Source: Winogradskyella psychrotolerans
GTDB lineage: Bacteria > Bacteroidota > Bacteroidia > Flavobacteriales > Flavobacteriaceae
Direction of reading: 5' to 3'
Assembly: GCF_018860545.1 (NCBI RefSeq)
Contig: NZ_JAHKPN010000005.1
Span: 1-64,000 of the forward strand
Length of the DNA stretch: 64,000 bases
In this document: positions 47,918 to 55,889 of the stretch, in pieces
Position numbering within the stretch: position 1 is the stretch's first letter
Layout of the letters: every line of letters starts with the position of its first letter
Position numbers and translations under genes: made by a program
The notes under the pieces: generated by a model
Databases searched by the model: none
Told to the model about the DNA's origin: nothing
What the model saw: only the letters and a program-made list of their open reading frames with translations

Positions 47918-48182
47918 TTGATTTGTCGATTTCGGTTCCCACGAATATGGAAAAGTGGATTCATAAAAGTTATTGTAATACCTTTTATGTTAATAGATTG
48001 TCCTGCGGAAGATATTGTTCCTTCTCCGTTTAAAATTAGGGAAATTTTGTAAAAATCCCTTCGGTTGGTCGGTAAAGAAGTTGAGTCGCAAGCAAATTCC
48101 TCACGCCTATGAATATTGAACTGTCCTTTTTTTTCTGATTATGTTGAGCGTAAAAGTCCTCAATCGTTTCTTTTGATTTCAT
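47918..48182 (-). pseudogene. Truncated, frameshifted AraC-family regulator
   Basis: On the minus strand, ATG at 48182 opens MKSKETIEDFYAQHNQKK. After an A8 run (48127-48134), which is one base short of a frame-keeping length, the reading continues in another frame as GQFNIHRREEFACDST, RRDFYKISLILNGEGTISSA and INIKGITITFMNPL. A second one-base shift in the four-base run 47951-47954 restores PYSWEPKSTNQT. This is the N-terminal ligand-binding part of Bacteroidota AraC-type regulators. The remainder, including the helix-turn-helix, is missing: the frame ends at repeat R. It is a clear pseudogene, with the lesion order unknown. Confidence 0.8.
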
Positions 48183-48254
48183 TTAACAAAGTTATGAAAT
48201 TCAAATAATATTTTCCGAATGTATGTTATTTAGTTCGAATGTTCGTATAGGAGT

Positions 48255-48450
48255 GTTGCTAACGGTTTTGTGTATGAAATGTAGCGTATTAAAAACACTT
48301 CCGTTTCGATTTAAAACATAGCTAAATATAAATTTTTCACTTTCATTTTTCCGTCAAAAGCTAAATTTTATATTTGGCGGACTTTATAAATAATCACAAA
48401 ACTTTGGTTTTAGCGATTACTAGATATATTTTATACATTTTGTTGGCAAC
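48255..48450. repeat. 196-bp fold-back element with inverted ends
   Basis: Starts with GTTGCTAAC and ends with GTTGGCAAC, complementary at 8 of 9 positions plus one wobble. The homology goes inward: TGTATGAAAT near the left end corresponds to the complement of ATTTTATACA near the right. The centre contains GCTAAATATAAATTTT against AAATTTTATATTTGGC. The whole is a long imperfect palindrome without coding capacity, as in MITEs or attC-like sites. I recall closely similar sequence (TTTGGCGGACTT...) from other flavobacterial genomes, unverified. Confidence 0.65.
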
Positions 48451-48575
48451 TTGTTTTTTTATACATAATGAGATTTTCATTTTTTTATAAATACTTTCTC
48501 TTAAATAAAATAGAAAAATCATTATTGCCGTTAAAGTTTAGTAAGATCTAGTCTAAAATTTATTACCAATAAATG

Positions 48576-50420
48576 TTAATTTTGTTGTTTAATTATTTGT
48601 CTAAAAATAGCATCATTTACTTTTACAAAATAAAGACCACGAGTAAGTGTACTTATGTCGATAGAATAGTTAAAACTATTAGGTTTTAAAGACATAACGC
48701 GTTGTCCTAAACTGTTGAATATTTCGACGGTTGATATCTCTGTAGTACTGGTAGAAATATATAGTTTTTGACTTGCTGGGTTGGGATATACTTTGATAAC
48801 TAAATTAGAATCTACTAAATCTTCTATGGATAATAAATCATTTGTTATTTCAAATTCGTTTAAAAAATAACTTTTAAGTGAGTGACCAGCACCAGAAGTA
48901 ACAAAAGTTTTGCCTGTTGTATAGATATAATTATTTACAATAGCCATGTCTTGAATTGCGGAATTATTGATAGTGTTTATAGCTAAAAATTCTATTTCTT
49001 CTCCCTCAAAATCATAAATAGCAATAAAGCCAACACGTTCATTGGTGCCTTCTATTACAGATGCTCCAAAGGTTCTTGTTTGCCCTGTGAATTGCCCACC
49101 TACATATATATGATTATCTGAAAATGCAATCGTGTTATAAGCCGTATTAAGTCCTATGCCTGTAATATCTTTCACCCACATTAGCTTTCCTTCTGGATTA
49201 TATTTTGCTATAAATGCAGAGGTATTTCCTGTACTAGAAGTTAAAACGTCTGAAACATCATTATAGTCAGGATCAAAATCAACGCTACTTCCTTCAAAAT
49301 ATCCGACTACGTAGACATTACCTTGACTATCGCTCTTTATTTCTCTACTATGAATATTTTCACCAGAAATATGCTTTACCCACTGGGTTACATTATCGCC
49401 ATTATATTTAACTAAGCAAATATCTGGTTTTTGGCTTATAAACTCAAAATACCCTTGTGACTCGTACAATTGTCCATTTTCTTCTAGAGATATAGTACCA
49501 CTAAATGTTATGGCTACGTATTTATTTTCATTTGTAATCGTATTCTGAATAGAATTAATGCCATGATAGTAGAAATTATTTGCATCAAGTCCTCCTATTT
49601 TTAGGGTGTTTAAAAAATCACCATTCTTATTGTATTCAGTAAGAAAACCAGTACCTGCAAATGAGAAATTTATAATATCTCTATCATCATTGTAATTATT
49701 ATCTATGTCAAAATCAAAGTCATAATCACCCCCAATAACAGAGTAGTAAACGTTCCCACTTAGATAAATTTTTTCATCAACTAAACTCAAATTAAGGTCT
49801 ACTAAATTTGATTTGTTATATAATACCTTAGACCATAAATATTCACCATTAGAACTGTATTTAACAAGGAATAAGAAGTTTGATCCACTATAACCCCAAG
49901 CATCACCGCTATAGGTTAAAAAATCTAAAAAAGAGGGTGTCTCTGGGTTCTCTAGGTCAAAATCTATGTTTTGGAAACTCGGATTTATTTGACCTGTAAC
50001 ATAAATATTGTCATCATCATCCACAACAACATCATATGCTATATCATTAACAGGAACAGATGTATCATGATTATAAAGCCCTGGAAATATACCGCTTTCA
50101 CTATAGAAGTTTGTACCTCCCACGTTTTTTAACCAAAGTAAATTATCATTGTTATCATACTTAGCAATTAATATATTTTTATTACTGTCGCTAGTTTGTT
50201 GTGTGCCATTAGGAAAATCGACAGCAACCCCTTCAAATGTACCTGCTACAATTTTATTAGCTTCACTATCTAATACTAGATTATATTTGTCAATAGAGTA
50301 GCTAGGTGTGATTGTTTGGCCTATGGGTTGCTCTGTAAAGTTATTTTGTATTAATTGGGCCGAACTTTCATTTGAAATAAAAATGATAGATAGGAATAAA
50401 AGCGTTTTTATAAATTTCAT
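48576..50420 (-). CDS. Type IX-secreted beta-propeller-like protein
   Basis: 614 residues. Signal peptide MKFIKTLLFLSIIFISNESSA. The body contains repeated SBBP-like units of about 80-100 residues, each with a VVDDDDNIYVTGQI- or VKSDSQGNVYVVGYF-like strand and an AKYNxxGxLxWVKxI strand (for example FIAKYNPEGKLMWVKDITG), typical of SBBP-repeat propellers. The last 75 residues are a Por sorting domain (VIKVYPNPASQKLYIS, IFNSLGQRVMSL, GLYFVKVND). Likely exported and anchored at the surface; ligand unknown. It lies 67 bases downstream of a TetR gene on the same strand and may be its target. Confidence 0.88.
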   Translation of the reverse strand: MKFIKTLLFLSIIFISNESSAQLIQNNFTEQPIGQTITPSYSIDKYNLVLDSEANKIVAGTFEGVAVDFPNGTQQTSDSNKNILIAKYDNNDNLLWLKNVGGTNFYSESGIFPGLYNHDTSVPVNDIAYDVVVDDDDNIYVTGQINPSFQNIDFDLENPETPSFLDFLTYSGDAWGYSGSNFLFLVKYSSNGEYLWSKVLYNKSNLVDLNLSLVDEKIYLSGNVYYSVIGGDYDFDFDIDNNYNDDRDIINFSFAGTGFLTEYNKNGDFLNTLKIGGLDANNFYYHGINSIQNTITNENKYVAITFSGTISLEENGQLYESQGYFEFISQKPDICLVKYNGDNVTQWVKHISGENIHSREIKSDSQGNVYVVGYFEGSSVDFDPDYNDVSDVLTSSTGNTSAFIAKYNPEGKLMWVKDITGIGLNTAYNTIAFSDNHIYVGGQFTGQTRTFGASVIEGTNERVGFIAIYDFEGEEIEFLAINTINNSAIQDMAIVNNYIYTTGKTFVTSGAGHSLKSYFLNEFEITNDLLSIEDLVDSNLVIKVYPNPASQKLYISTSTTEISTVEIFNSLGQRVMSLKPNSFNYSIDISTLTRGLYFVKVNDAIFRQIIKQQN

Positions 50421-50487
50421 GGTTATGAATAGCTTATTTTTTGTTTTGCATTTTTCAATGCGAATTAAAGACGAAGAAAAGTTTAGT

Positions 50488-51021
50488 TTAAATATTTGTA
50501 ATTAATCTTTCTGTTATTGATCTTGACTTTTCGATGAGTTCGTTTGATTTAAATATCTGACTTTCTATAATTGAACTTTCAAACAGTAAATAAATATGAT
50601 CCGCTAATAGTTCATCTTTTATATGTTCTCTAAAGTAGTTTCTTAAATCGGTTTTACTATTTTGAATAGCTCTGCGTATTTCTTCTTGCTCTTCTGATAT
50701 CTCTGAAATAATATTTAAAAAACTACAACCTCTATAGTTTTCTCTCTTATTCATAAAAATCAAAAAATTAAAAGAATTTAATATTTTATCCTTTGGATTA
50801 TTATACTCAGATGTGAATTTATGCAGTTCACTAACCCAATAATTATGTCTGTTATTCAAGAATTCAACACATAAATCATCTTTTGATTTAAAATGGTAGT
50901 AAAAAGTTGCTTTGGCTACTTTTGCCTCTTCTATTATTTGGTTAATGCCTGTTTTGTTATACCCTTGATAATGGAATAAATTGGCAGTAATATCTATTAT
51001 TCTTTCTCTTGCGGAAATCAT
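50488..51021 (-). CDS. TetR/AcrR family transcriptional regulator
   Basis: 177 residues from ATG 51021. The helix-turn-helix is ARERIIDITANLFHYQGYNK followed by TGINQIIEEAKVAKATFYYH and FKSKDDL. The C-terminal ligand domain contains RGCSFLNIISEIS, seen in the LmrA/YxaF-like subgroup. An ATG seven codons upstream (51042) is rejected because it falls within the TATATTTG promoter element. A palindrome upstream of that element suggests autoregulation. The next gene on the strand encodes a type IX-secreted protein. Confidence 0.92.
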   Translation of the reverse strand: MISARERIIDITANLFHYQGYNKTGINQIIEEAKVAKATFYYHFKSKDDLCVEFLNNRHNYWVSELHKFTSEYNNPKDKILNSFNFLIFMNKRENYRGCSFLNIISEISEEQEEIRRAIQNSKTDLRNYFREHIKDELLADHIYLLFESSIIESQIFKSNELIEKSRSITERLITNI

Positions 51022-51039
51022 ATTTTTCAAATTTTTTTG

Positions 51040-51047
51040 CAAATATA
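51040..51047 (-). promoter_or_regulatory. tetR -7 element TATATTTG
   Basis: The minus strand reads TATATTTG, giving a leader of about 12 bases before the ATG at 51021. This position decides the start codon of the regulator. Confidence 0.6.
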
Positions 51048-51061
51048 GGGTATTTTAACGC

Positions 51062-51075
51062 ACAGACAGGTCTGT
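51062..51075. promoter_or_regulatory. Palindromic operator candidate for the TetR regulator
   Basis: ACAGAC-AG-GTCTGT is a perfect inverted repeat with a 2-base centre, 14 bases upstream of the TATATTTG element, where it covers the -33 region. Similar AGAC-NN-GTCT palindromes are operators of LmrA/YxaF-type TetR regulators, to which the encoded protein is similar. Confidence 0.6.
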
Positions 51076-51470
51076 ATGTTATAAATGTTGTAAAAAAAAA
51101 TAAGTTGAAAGTTTCTTTTAATATTTTAGATTAGGAGTTTGTTTTTTAAAATTAACTTATAGTAAAGTGAGGTTCTTCTTTCAGCTTGTTGCCAACTCGT
51201 TATATCAATCATTAAACAGCTTATGTCCCTCTTAAAAAACAGGTAACACTTTTTAGTTATTTATCCCCATCTAGAAGATGAGCTAGTTACATACTAATGC
51301 ACTCCCTTTTCACAAATTACTAAAGCTTTTTTTATTCCTTTAATTTTATAGGCTAGGAGAGTTTAACATTGTTACATAATATTAGTTGTGTGGTTAAGCT
51401 TGTAATTTAGCAAGTGAATACGGAATTGACTACAGTATAACAAACTGGCTCCCCAAAACCGCGATAAATG

Positions 51471-52706
51471 TTATTTTGGTATACCAACAGAACCATTTGA
51501 CGAGGGTTGAAGTTCATAGATAAAATCAGGATGGATGTTAGCCTCATCACGATGGGCCACAAATAAGATACTGGTCTCACTTTCTTTGGCAATTTTGTTT
51601 ATTAACGTGGAAATAAGTGCTCTGCCTTCATCATCTACATTAATTAATGGTTCATCTAAAATCAATAAAGGCGGATGCTTAATCATCGCTCTTGCAATTA
51701 ATATTAAGCGTTGAACAGCTGGCGATAATTTGAGAAACGAGGTGTTTTTTTGGTCGCTTAAATTTAAGACGTTCATCCACTGAGCAGCGGCACGTATTTG
51801 TGCAGTCGACGGTGTTTGATATAAGCCAATACTATCATAAAAGCCCGAAATAATCATTTGCTCTACAGTATAGCTACGTTTAAATAATTCTAACATGGCA
51901 GGGCTAATATAGCCGATTTTTTGTTTGATATCCCAAACGCTTTCACCAGAACCTTTTTTTTGACCAAAGAGATATAGCTCTTGACCATACCCTTTGGTGT
52001 TGTTTCCATAAATCATTGAAAGTAAGGTGGTTTTTCCAGAGCCATTTGGGCCTATTAAATGCCAGAATTCCTTTTTTTTGATGGTCCAGTTGATATCTTT
52101 TAGAATGGAACGATCCTCATAATGCACATTGACATTCTTAAGTTCTATGAGCACTTCTGGAATATTGGAGTAGGTTGTTATCGCCGAAGGGATGACTTTA
52201 TCAAAAACGAACGTACTTCTTTTAAAAGAGTAGTTTTCAATAGGTACCACGGCTTTAAGCTCTGTATTTTCAAATGTAATGACATGTGTCATTACGGGTA
52301 ACAGATCATCTTGCCTGTTGAAAATTAATACAATAGGCATGCTTTTAGACAACGACATTAATTCTTCTTTTAATACGGATACAGACGCTTTATCTAGCGC
52401 TTCGTAAGGATTATTTAAGACGATGAAATCTGGTTTTTGTTGAAGTAAATGTGACAGCAATGCTTTTTTTTGCTCACCTGAAGATAATGTTCTAAGGCTT
52501 CTGTTCAGTCCTGATGTTAACTCAAAATTATCGTGCTTTTCTTCCTCTTCAATATATTTTTCTAAAACAGAATTTGAAAATAGAGCCCCTCGTTTGCCTT
52601 CTATTTCTGGTAATTTATAGGCGCCATTAAGTAAGTTAGATAACCAATGTGCCTGTGGTGAACGCGTCGTGTCTTCAATGGCGTAATGCTGATGTGATGG
52701 TGTCAT
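51471..52706 (-). CDS. ModF/PhrA-like tandem ABC ATPase
   Basis: 411 residues, soluble. The first ATPase half lacks a recognisable Walker A but has a signature (LSSGEQKKALL) and a Walker B-like FIVLNNPYEALD. The second half is complete: Walker A GPNGSGKTT, Walker B LLILDEPLINVDD, H-loop VAHRDE, with a weak signature (LSPAVQR). The layout matches ModF/photorepair-protein-like ABC ATPases, whose function is unclear. It is the last gene of a five-gene run starting with ribB, eight bases after a small ORF. Confidence 0.85.
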   Translation of the reverse strand: MTPSHQHYAIEDTTRSPQAHWLSNLLNGAYKLPEIEGKRGALFSNSVLEKYIEEEEKHDNFELTSGLNRSLRTLSSGEQKKALLSHLLQQKPDFIVLNNPYEALDKASVSVLKEELMSLSKSMPIVLIFNRQDDLLPVMTHVITFENTELKAVVPIENYSFKRSTFVFDKVIPSAITTYSNIPEVLIELKNVNVHYEDRSILKDINWTIKKKEFWHLIGPNGSGKTTLLSMIYGNNTKGYGQELYLFGQKKGSGESVWDIKQKIGYISPAMLELFKRSYTVEQMIISGFYDSIGLYQTPSTAQIRAAAQWMNVLNLSDQKNTSFLKLSPAVQRLILIARAMIKHPPLLILDEPLINVDDEGRALISTLINKIAKESETSILFVAHRDEANIHPDFIYELQPSSNGSVGIPK

Positions 52707-52714
52707 TAGTCTAG

Positions 52715-52864
52715 TTAGAAGTGTTTTAATAGTTGAGCTGTTCCTAATCCTAATTCATGTGAATAGTCATTGTTCTTTAACGCTGACTCAATGGCTGTGA
52801 CCGTTGCGAGCAAATTATTAATGGTTTTCTCGATTTCATTTATGACTTGCTGTTGTTTATTCAA
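52715..52864 (-). CDS. Small helical ORF, 49 codons, TTG start
   Basis: The minus strand encodes MNKQQQVINEIEKTINNLLA and TVTAIESALKNNDYSHELGL, ending in LLKHF, with TAA eight bases before the ModF-like start. No in-frame ATG exists between the upstream stop and this region, so TTG at 52864 is the likely start. The heptad pattern suggests an amphipathic helix or coiled coil. The spacing on both sides (38 and 8 bases) and protein-like composition support a real gene. No family is known to me. Confidence 0.5.
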   Translation of the reverse strand: MNKQQQVINEIEKTINNLLATVTAIESALKNNDYSHELGLGTAQLLKHF

Positions 52865-52902
52865 TGATTTTATTTTTTTGATTGTTAATGGTTACTAAAA
52901 TT

Positions 52903-53646
52903 CTAGTGTTCTACTTTTGATTTATTCTTTAATTTATTTTCAATGAAAGGATATAGGTTGTACGTTGGATAAATTTCTGTTGTAAAAGCTTTCCAAGCGG
53001 TTCTTTCAATTGCTAAATTCACAGCTGATAATTTTGAGGCAGGAAGTTCTAATACCACCATTTGACCAAGTCCCATAACCACAAACCAATTCACTACAGA
53101 AGTCCCTTCTGGAGGGATATTTTCATAAAAGCCTTGATCTGTTCTTATTTTTTCAATCTCATTTAGAGTTATACTTTGATCGTGTTTAAGAAAGACGGTT
53201 AATAACAATTTGTCATCTTCTTTTTCAGAACTGGGTGTTGCATCTAGCGTCACTTTTGACTTGTTTTTCAATTTGTGTTCTATGATAGGATACAAATTAT
53301 ACGTGGTATAAAATTCTGTTTTAAAAGCTTTCCAAGCCGTTTTCTCAAGCGCCACATTCACCGTTCTTAATTTGGAAGCAGGCAGTTCTAATACTACCAT
53401 CTGACCAATTCCCATTACCACATACCAATCCACAACTGATACACCTTCTGATGGGAAATTTTCATAAAATGCTTGATCGGTTTTTATCTTTTCAATCTCA
53501 TTTAAATTCATACTTTGATCGTGTTTAAGAAAGATGGTTAATAACAACTTGTCATCCACTTTTTCAATGCTGGTAAGGGTATCAGTCGATTGTGCATGAA
53601 CAATCATTTGTAGTAAGAATAATGGGAGTAATACGGCGTATTTCAT
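52903..53646 (-). CDS. Secreted protein with an internal duplication
   Basis: 247 residues. Signal peptide MKYAVLLPLFLLQMIVHAQ. Residues 31-132 and 144-245 are two copies of a 102-residue domain, identical at about 81 of 102 positions. Each begins DDKLLLT(I/V)FLKHDQS and contains MG(I/L)GQMVVLELPASKL and TAWKAF. The fold could be a ferredoxin-like alpha/beta domain as in antibiotic-monooxygenase-like or muconolactone isomerase-like proteins, but this is a guess. It follows a Crp-type regulator after 18 bases. The high identity implies a recent duplication or gene conversion. Confidence 0.8.
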   Translation of the reverse strand: MKYAVLLPLFLLQMIVHAQSTDTLTSIEKVDDKLLLTIFLKHDQSMNLNEIEKIKTDQAFYENFPSEGVSVVDWYVVMGIGQMVVLELPASKLRTVNVALEKTAWKAFKTEFYTTYNLYPIIEHKLKNKSKVTLDATPSSEKEDDKLLLTVFLKHDQSITLNEIEKIRTDQGFYENIPPEGTSVVNWFVVMGLGQMVVLELPASKLSAVNLAIERTAWKAFTTEIYPTYNLYPFIENKLKNKSKVEH

Positions 53647-53664
53647 GTTTTATAAATTTTAGTG

Positions 53665-54240
53665 TCAAATTTTAGACTTGATTCTGCTTAATGTTTCATG
53701 TGATATATTGATATAAGAGGCTACAATTTTGTTTGGTAAACGCTTCACAATGTTTGGATTGATCTTGAATAATTGCTTGTATCTTTCTGAGGCATCTAGT
53801 GTGGTAAAAGAGATTAATCTCTTCGCATTATTGACATAAGCTTTTTCTAAATAGATGCTATAAAAATCTTTCCATTTAGGAACAATGGTCATAAGATGTC
53901 TAAAATCATCGTGGGTGATGTAAAGAAGTTCACTGTTTTCAATCACCTGAATTGTTTCTTGTGCAGGTTCATTGGTAATGAAACTTACTAGTTCTGTCGC
54001 AAATTGATTTTCGAAGGCGATGTAACGCGTGACGTCTTTTCCTTCCTCATTGATGTAAAAAAGCCTTAAACAGCCTTTTCTTACGAAATAACTCACCTGA
54101 CTATTCTTTCCATGGGACAGCAAAATATCGTTTTTCTTTTTTTTAATTGTTTTAAAATAAGACAACACGATTGTTAAATCTTCATCATCAATATTTATAT
54201 TCTTTTTTATGAAATTAGTGAGTTCTATAGTGTCTGTCAT
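53665..54240 (-). CDS. Crp/Fnr family transcriptional regulator
   Basis: 191 residues. N-terminal cyclic-nucleotide-binding-like beta barrel (YFVRKGCLRLFYINEEGKDV, FATELVSFITNEPAQETIQV) and C-terminal winged helix (LPNKIVASYINISHETLSRIK). The barrel lacks a clear phosphate-binding cassette, as in many flavobacterial members, so the signal is unknown. The ATG directly follows the ribB stop with no gap. An FNR-like palindrome upstream of ribB makes this regulator a candidate controller of its own operon. Confidence 0.9.
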   Translation of the reverse strand: MTDTIELTNFIKKNINIDDEDLTIVLSYFKTIKKKKNDILLSHGKNSQVSYFVRKGCLRLFYINEEGKDVTRYIAFENQFATELVSFITNEPAQETIQVIENSELLYITHDDFRHLMTIVPKWKDFYSIYLEKAYVNNAKRLISFTTLDASERYKQLFKINPNIVKRLPNKIVASYINISHETLSRIKSKI

Positions 54241-54903
54241 CTATTTGTAGTCTCTTACAAATTTACGATAATGAATAATATCTTGAATAGATAGTACTAT
54301 TAAATTATGCTCATCTGCAAAGTCTAAAATGGTATTCATTTTTGCCATGGTTCCATCATCGTTCATTAATTCACACAGTACAGCTTCTGGTTGTAAGCCT
54401 GCTAATTTCATTAAATCTACGCTTCCTTCCGTATGTCCTTTTCTTTCAAAAACACCATTGTTTTTCGCTCTTAAAGGAAAGATATGACCGGGTTTTGCTA
54501 AATCGTTGCTTGTCGCATTTTCTTTACAAGCTGCTTTAATGGTTGTTAGCCTATCTTTAGCAGAAACCCCTGTAGTAACGCCTTCTTTTGCTTCAATTGA
54601 AATGGTAAAAGGGGTTTGATAACTACTGGTGTTTTCTTTGACCATATAAGGTAATTCTAACGCATCTGCTTTTTTATTCGGTAAACAAAGACAGACAATA
54701 CCACTGCATTTTCTAATCATGAGTGCCATTTGGTTATTCGTCATGTGATGCGCAGAGAATATTAAATCTCCTTCATTTTCTCTGTCTTCATCATCCATTA
54801 GGATTATTCCATTTCCGTTTTGTAGGTGTATTAGGGCTTTTTCTAACCGATGTTGACTGTCTTTATTAAATGTTGTTAACGTCTCTATTTCTGTAAGTAC
54901 CAT
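54241..54903 (-). CDS. ribB: 3,4-dihydroxy-2-butanone-4-phosphate synthase
   Basis: Converts ribulose 5-phosphate to the four-carbon unit of riboflavin. 220 residues, a stand-alone RibB without the RibA GTP cyclohydrolase domain that is usually fused in this phylum. The acidic metal loop is [12 protein letters not shown] (about 36-47). [13 protein letters not shown] and GHTEGSVDL complete the active site. No FMN riboswitch is seen upstream. The gene is in an operon with a Crp-type regulator and secreted and ATPase proteins, unlike a normal riboflavin cluster. Confidence 0.95.
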   Translation of the reverse strand: MVLTEIETLTTFNKDSQHRLEKALIHLQNGNGIILMDDEDRENEGDLIFSAHHMTNNQMALMIRKCSGIVCLCLPNKKADALELPYMVKENTSSYQTPFTISIEAKEGVTTGVSAKDRLTTIKAACKENATSNDLAKPGHIFPLRAKNNGVFERKGHTEGSVDLMKLAGLQPEAVLCELMNDDGTMAKMNTILDFADEHNLIVLSIQDIIHYRKFVRDYK

Positions 54904-54925
54904 TTTTGTTTTTATTATTGATAGG

Positions 54926-54933
54926 CAAAACTA
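54926..54933 (-). promoter_or_regulatory. ribB -7 element TAGTTTTG
   Basis: The minus strand reads TAGTTTTG 22 bases before the ribB ATG. No TTG occurs at the expected -33 position, suggesting dependence on an activator. Confidence 0.5.
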
Positions 54934-54955
54934 ATACTGTCTAAAATCAGATTAT

Positions 54956-54969
54956 TTGACTTAAGTCAA
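54956..54969. promoter_or_regulatory. FNR/CRP-like palindrome upstream of ribB
   Basis: TTGACTTAAGTCAA is a perfect 14-bp palindrome of the FNR/NnrR form TTGAN-N4-NTCAA. Its centre lies about 42 bases upstream of the transcription start predicted from TAGTTTTG, the class II activation position. The operon encodes a Crp/Fnr-type protein as its second gene. Confidence 0.6.
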
Positions 54970-55055
54970 TAAATCGATTTTTTATTACTATACGTTGTAT
55001 GCTTTGGTCTCATTTGACTTCAGACATGCTATAAGCTTGTTTTAAGCATTTTATA

Positions 55056-55083
55056 AGCATGCTATAACCACGCTATAACCTGT
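55056..55083. repeat. 28-bp repeat R, copy 2, in a GCTATAA array
   Basis: Matches 25 of 28 bases of 47890-47917. It is part of a stretch with three GCTATAA units (55028, 55061, 55072) that ends 57 bases before the start of the gene at 55140. Confidence 0.75.
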
Positions 55084-55139
55084 ATTATAATTTTTTGTAT
55101 ATTGCTGGATTGTAGGCGTTTAACTTAAAATATGGTACT

Positions 55140-55889
55140 ATGGCACAACAGACCGGGATTATCCCTTTAGTAGGGACATTAAATGGTATTAATTTTTATT
55201 ATTTGCATGGCAAACCGATTGCACGACGAGCGGGTGGTGGGTTTACTAGAAAACGGATAAAGACGAAAGCTAGTATGGAACGCGTGCGTGAGAATGCCAA
55301 TGAGTTTGGGCATTGTTCTGCGGTGAATAAAACTTTTAGATCTGCTTTGGTTCCGTTTTATAGGGGTTACACGTTTACGCATTTTCATAGTCGTTTGATG
55401 GGCTTGTTTACGCGTATTAAGGCTTTAGATACGATCAACAAACGCGGTAAACGACTTGTTGCTGAAGGTATAGGGCAGGCGCAAGGGCTGCAATTATTAG
55501 AGCAGTTTAGCTATACGCCAGCTTGCAAGGTAGGGCAGGTTTTGCCTTTTGAGTTTGGTATTACTACTACGGATTATACGTTGACCATTTCTGATTTTAA
55601 CATAGCGCAGGTGGGCTTTGCGGATGGTGCTACTCATATGGCGCTGACTTATGGTGTTTTGGATTTTGATTTTGAGCATTTGAATTATGCCTTGCATTTG
55701 GCTCCTCCTTTGGTTTTAGATCGTTCTTATGCTGGTTCTACGGTGACTTTAGAGCCTACTACTTTGCCTAGTGGTCTTGGTACAGCGCTCTGTGTGCTTG
55801 GTGTGCGGTTTTATCAGGAGGTTGATGGGGCTTTGTATGTTTTAAATGCTAAAGATAGTGTTGGGATTGCGGTTTTGAAATGTTTGTAG
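55140..55889 (+). CDS. Bacteroidota protein of unknown function, MAxQTGxIxLxGT family
   Basis: 249 residues, no signal peptide or membrane segment. The N-terminus MAQQTGIIPLVGTLNGINFY and ARRAGGG, then RVRENANEFGHCSAVNKTFR, match a family I recall as present in several divergent copies in Bacteroidota genomes, with no known role. The C-terminal part has short beta strands (VLGVRFYQEVDGALYVL). The gene is richer in G than its neighbours, lies alone on the plus strand among minus-strand genes, and is preceded by the GCTATAA repeats, all hinting at mobility or recent arrival. Confidence 0.75.
   Translation: MAQQTGIIPLVGTLNGINFYYLHGKPIARRAGGGFTRKRIKTKASMERVRENANEFGHCSAVNKTFRSALVPFYRGYTFTHFHSRLMGLFTRIKALDTINKRGKRLVAEGIGQAQGLQLLEQFSYTPACKVGQVLPFEFGITTTDYTLTISDFNIAQVGFADGATHMALTYGVLDFDFEHLNYALHLAPPLVLDRSYAGSTVTLEPTTLPSGLGTALCVLGVRFYQEVDGALYVLNAKDSVGIAVLKCL

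Larger units (their letters stand above)
47715..48575. other. Long intergenic region with gene debris and repeats
   Basis: 861 bases without an intact gene. In order it holds about 170 bases of unassigned sequence, a 28-bp repeat (47890-47917), an AraC-type pseudogene (47918-48182), a 196-bp fold-back element (48255-48450), and AT-rich sequence up to the next stop codon. Each is described separately. Confidence 0.8.
51022..51470. other. Intergenic region upstream of tetR
   Basis: 449 bases. Besides the tetR promoter and operator it contains GTTGCCAAC at 51188-51196, the same 9-mer (as complement) that closes the fold-back element at 48442. No credible gene is seen; a short minus-strand frame at 51407-51592 overlaps the next gene and looks like chance. 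Confidence 0.5.

Noticed and set aside
48441-51196. Two-gene mobile unit between GTTGGCAAC and GTTGCCAAC
   Set aside because: The 9-mers flank the TetR and type IX protein genes in inverted order, but the similarity does not extend beyond them and no target duplication is seen.
54904-55139. FMN riboswitch upstream of ribB
   Set aside because: The conserved RFN core (AGGGGCGG-like and partner elements) is absent; only a promoter, a palindrome and GCTATAA repeats are found.
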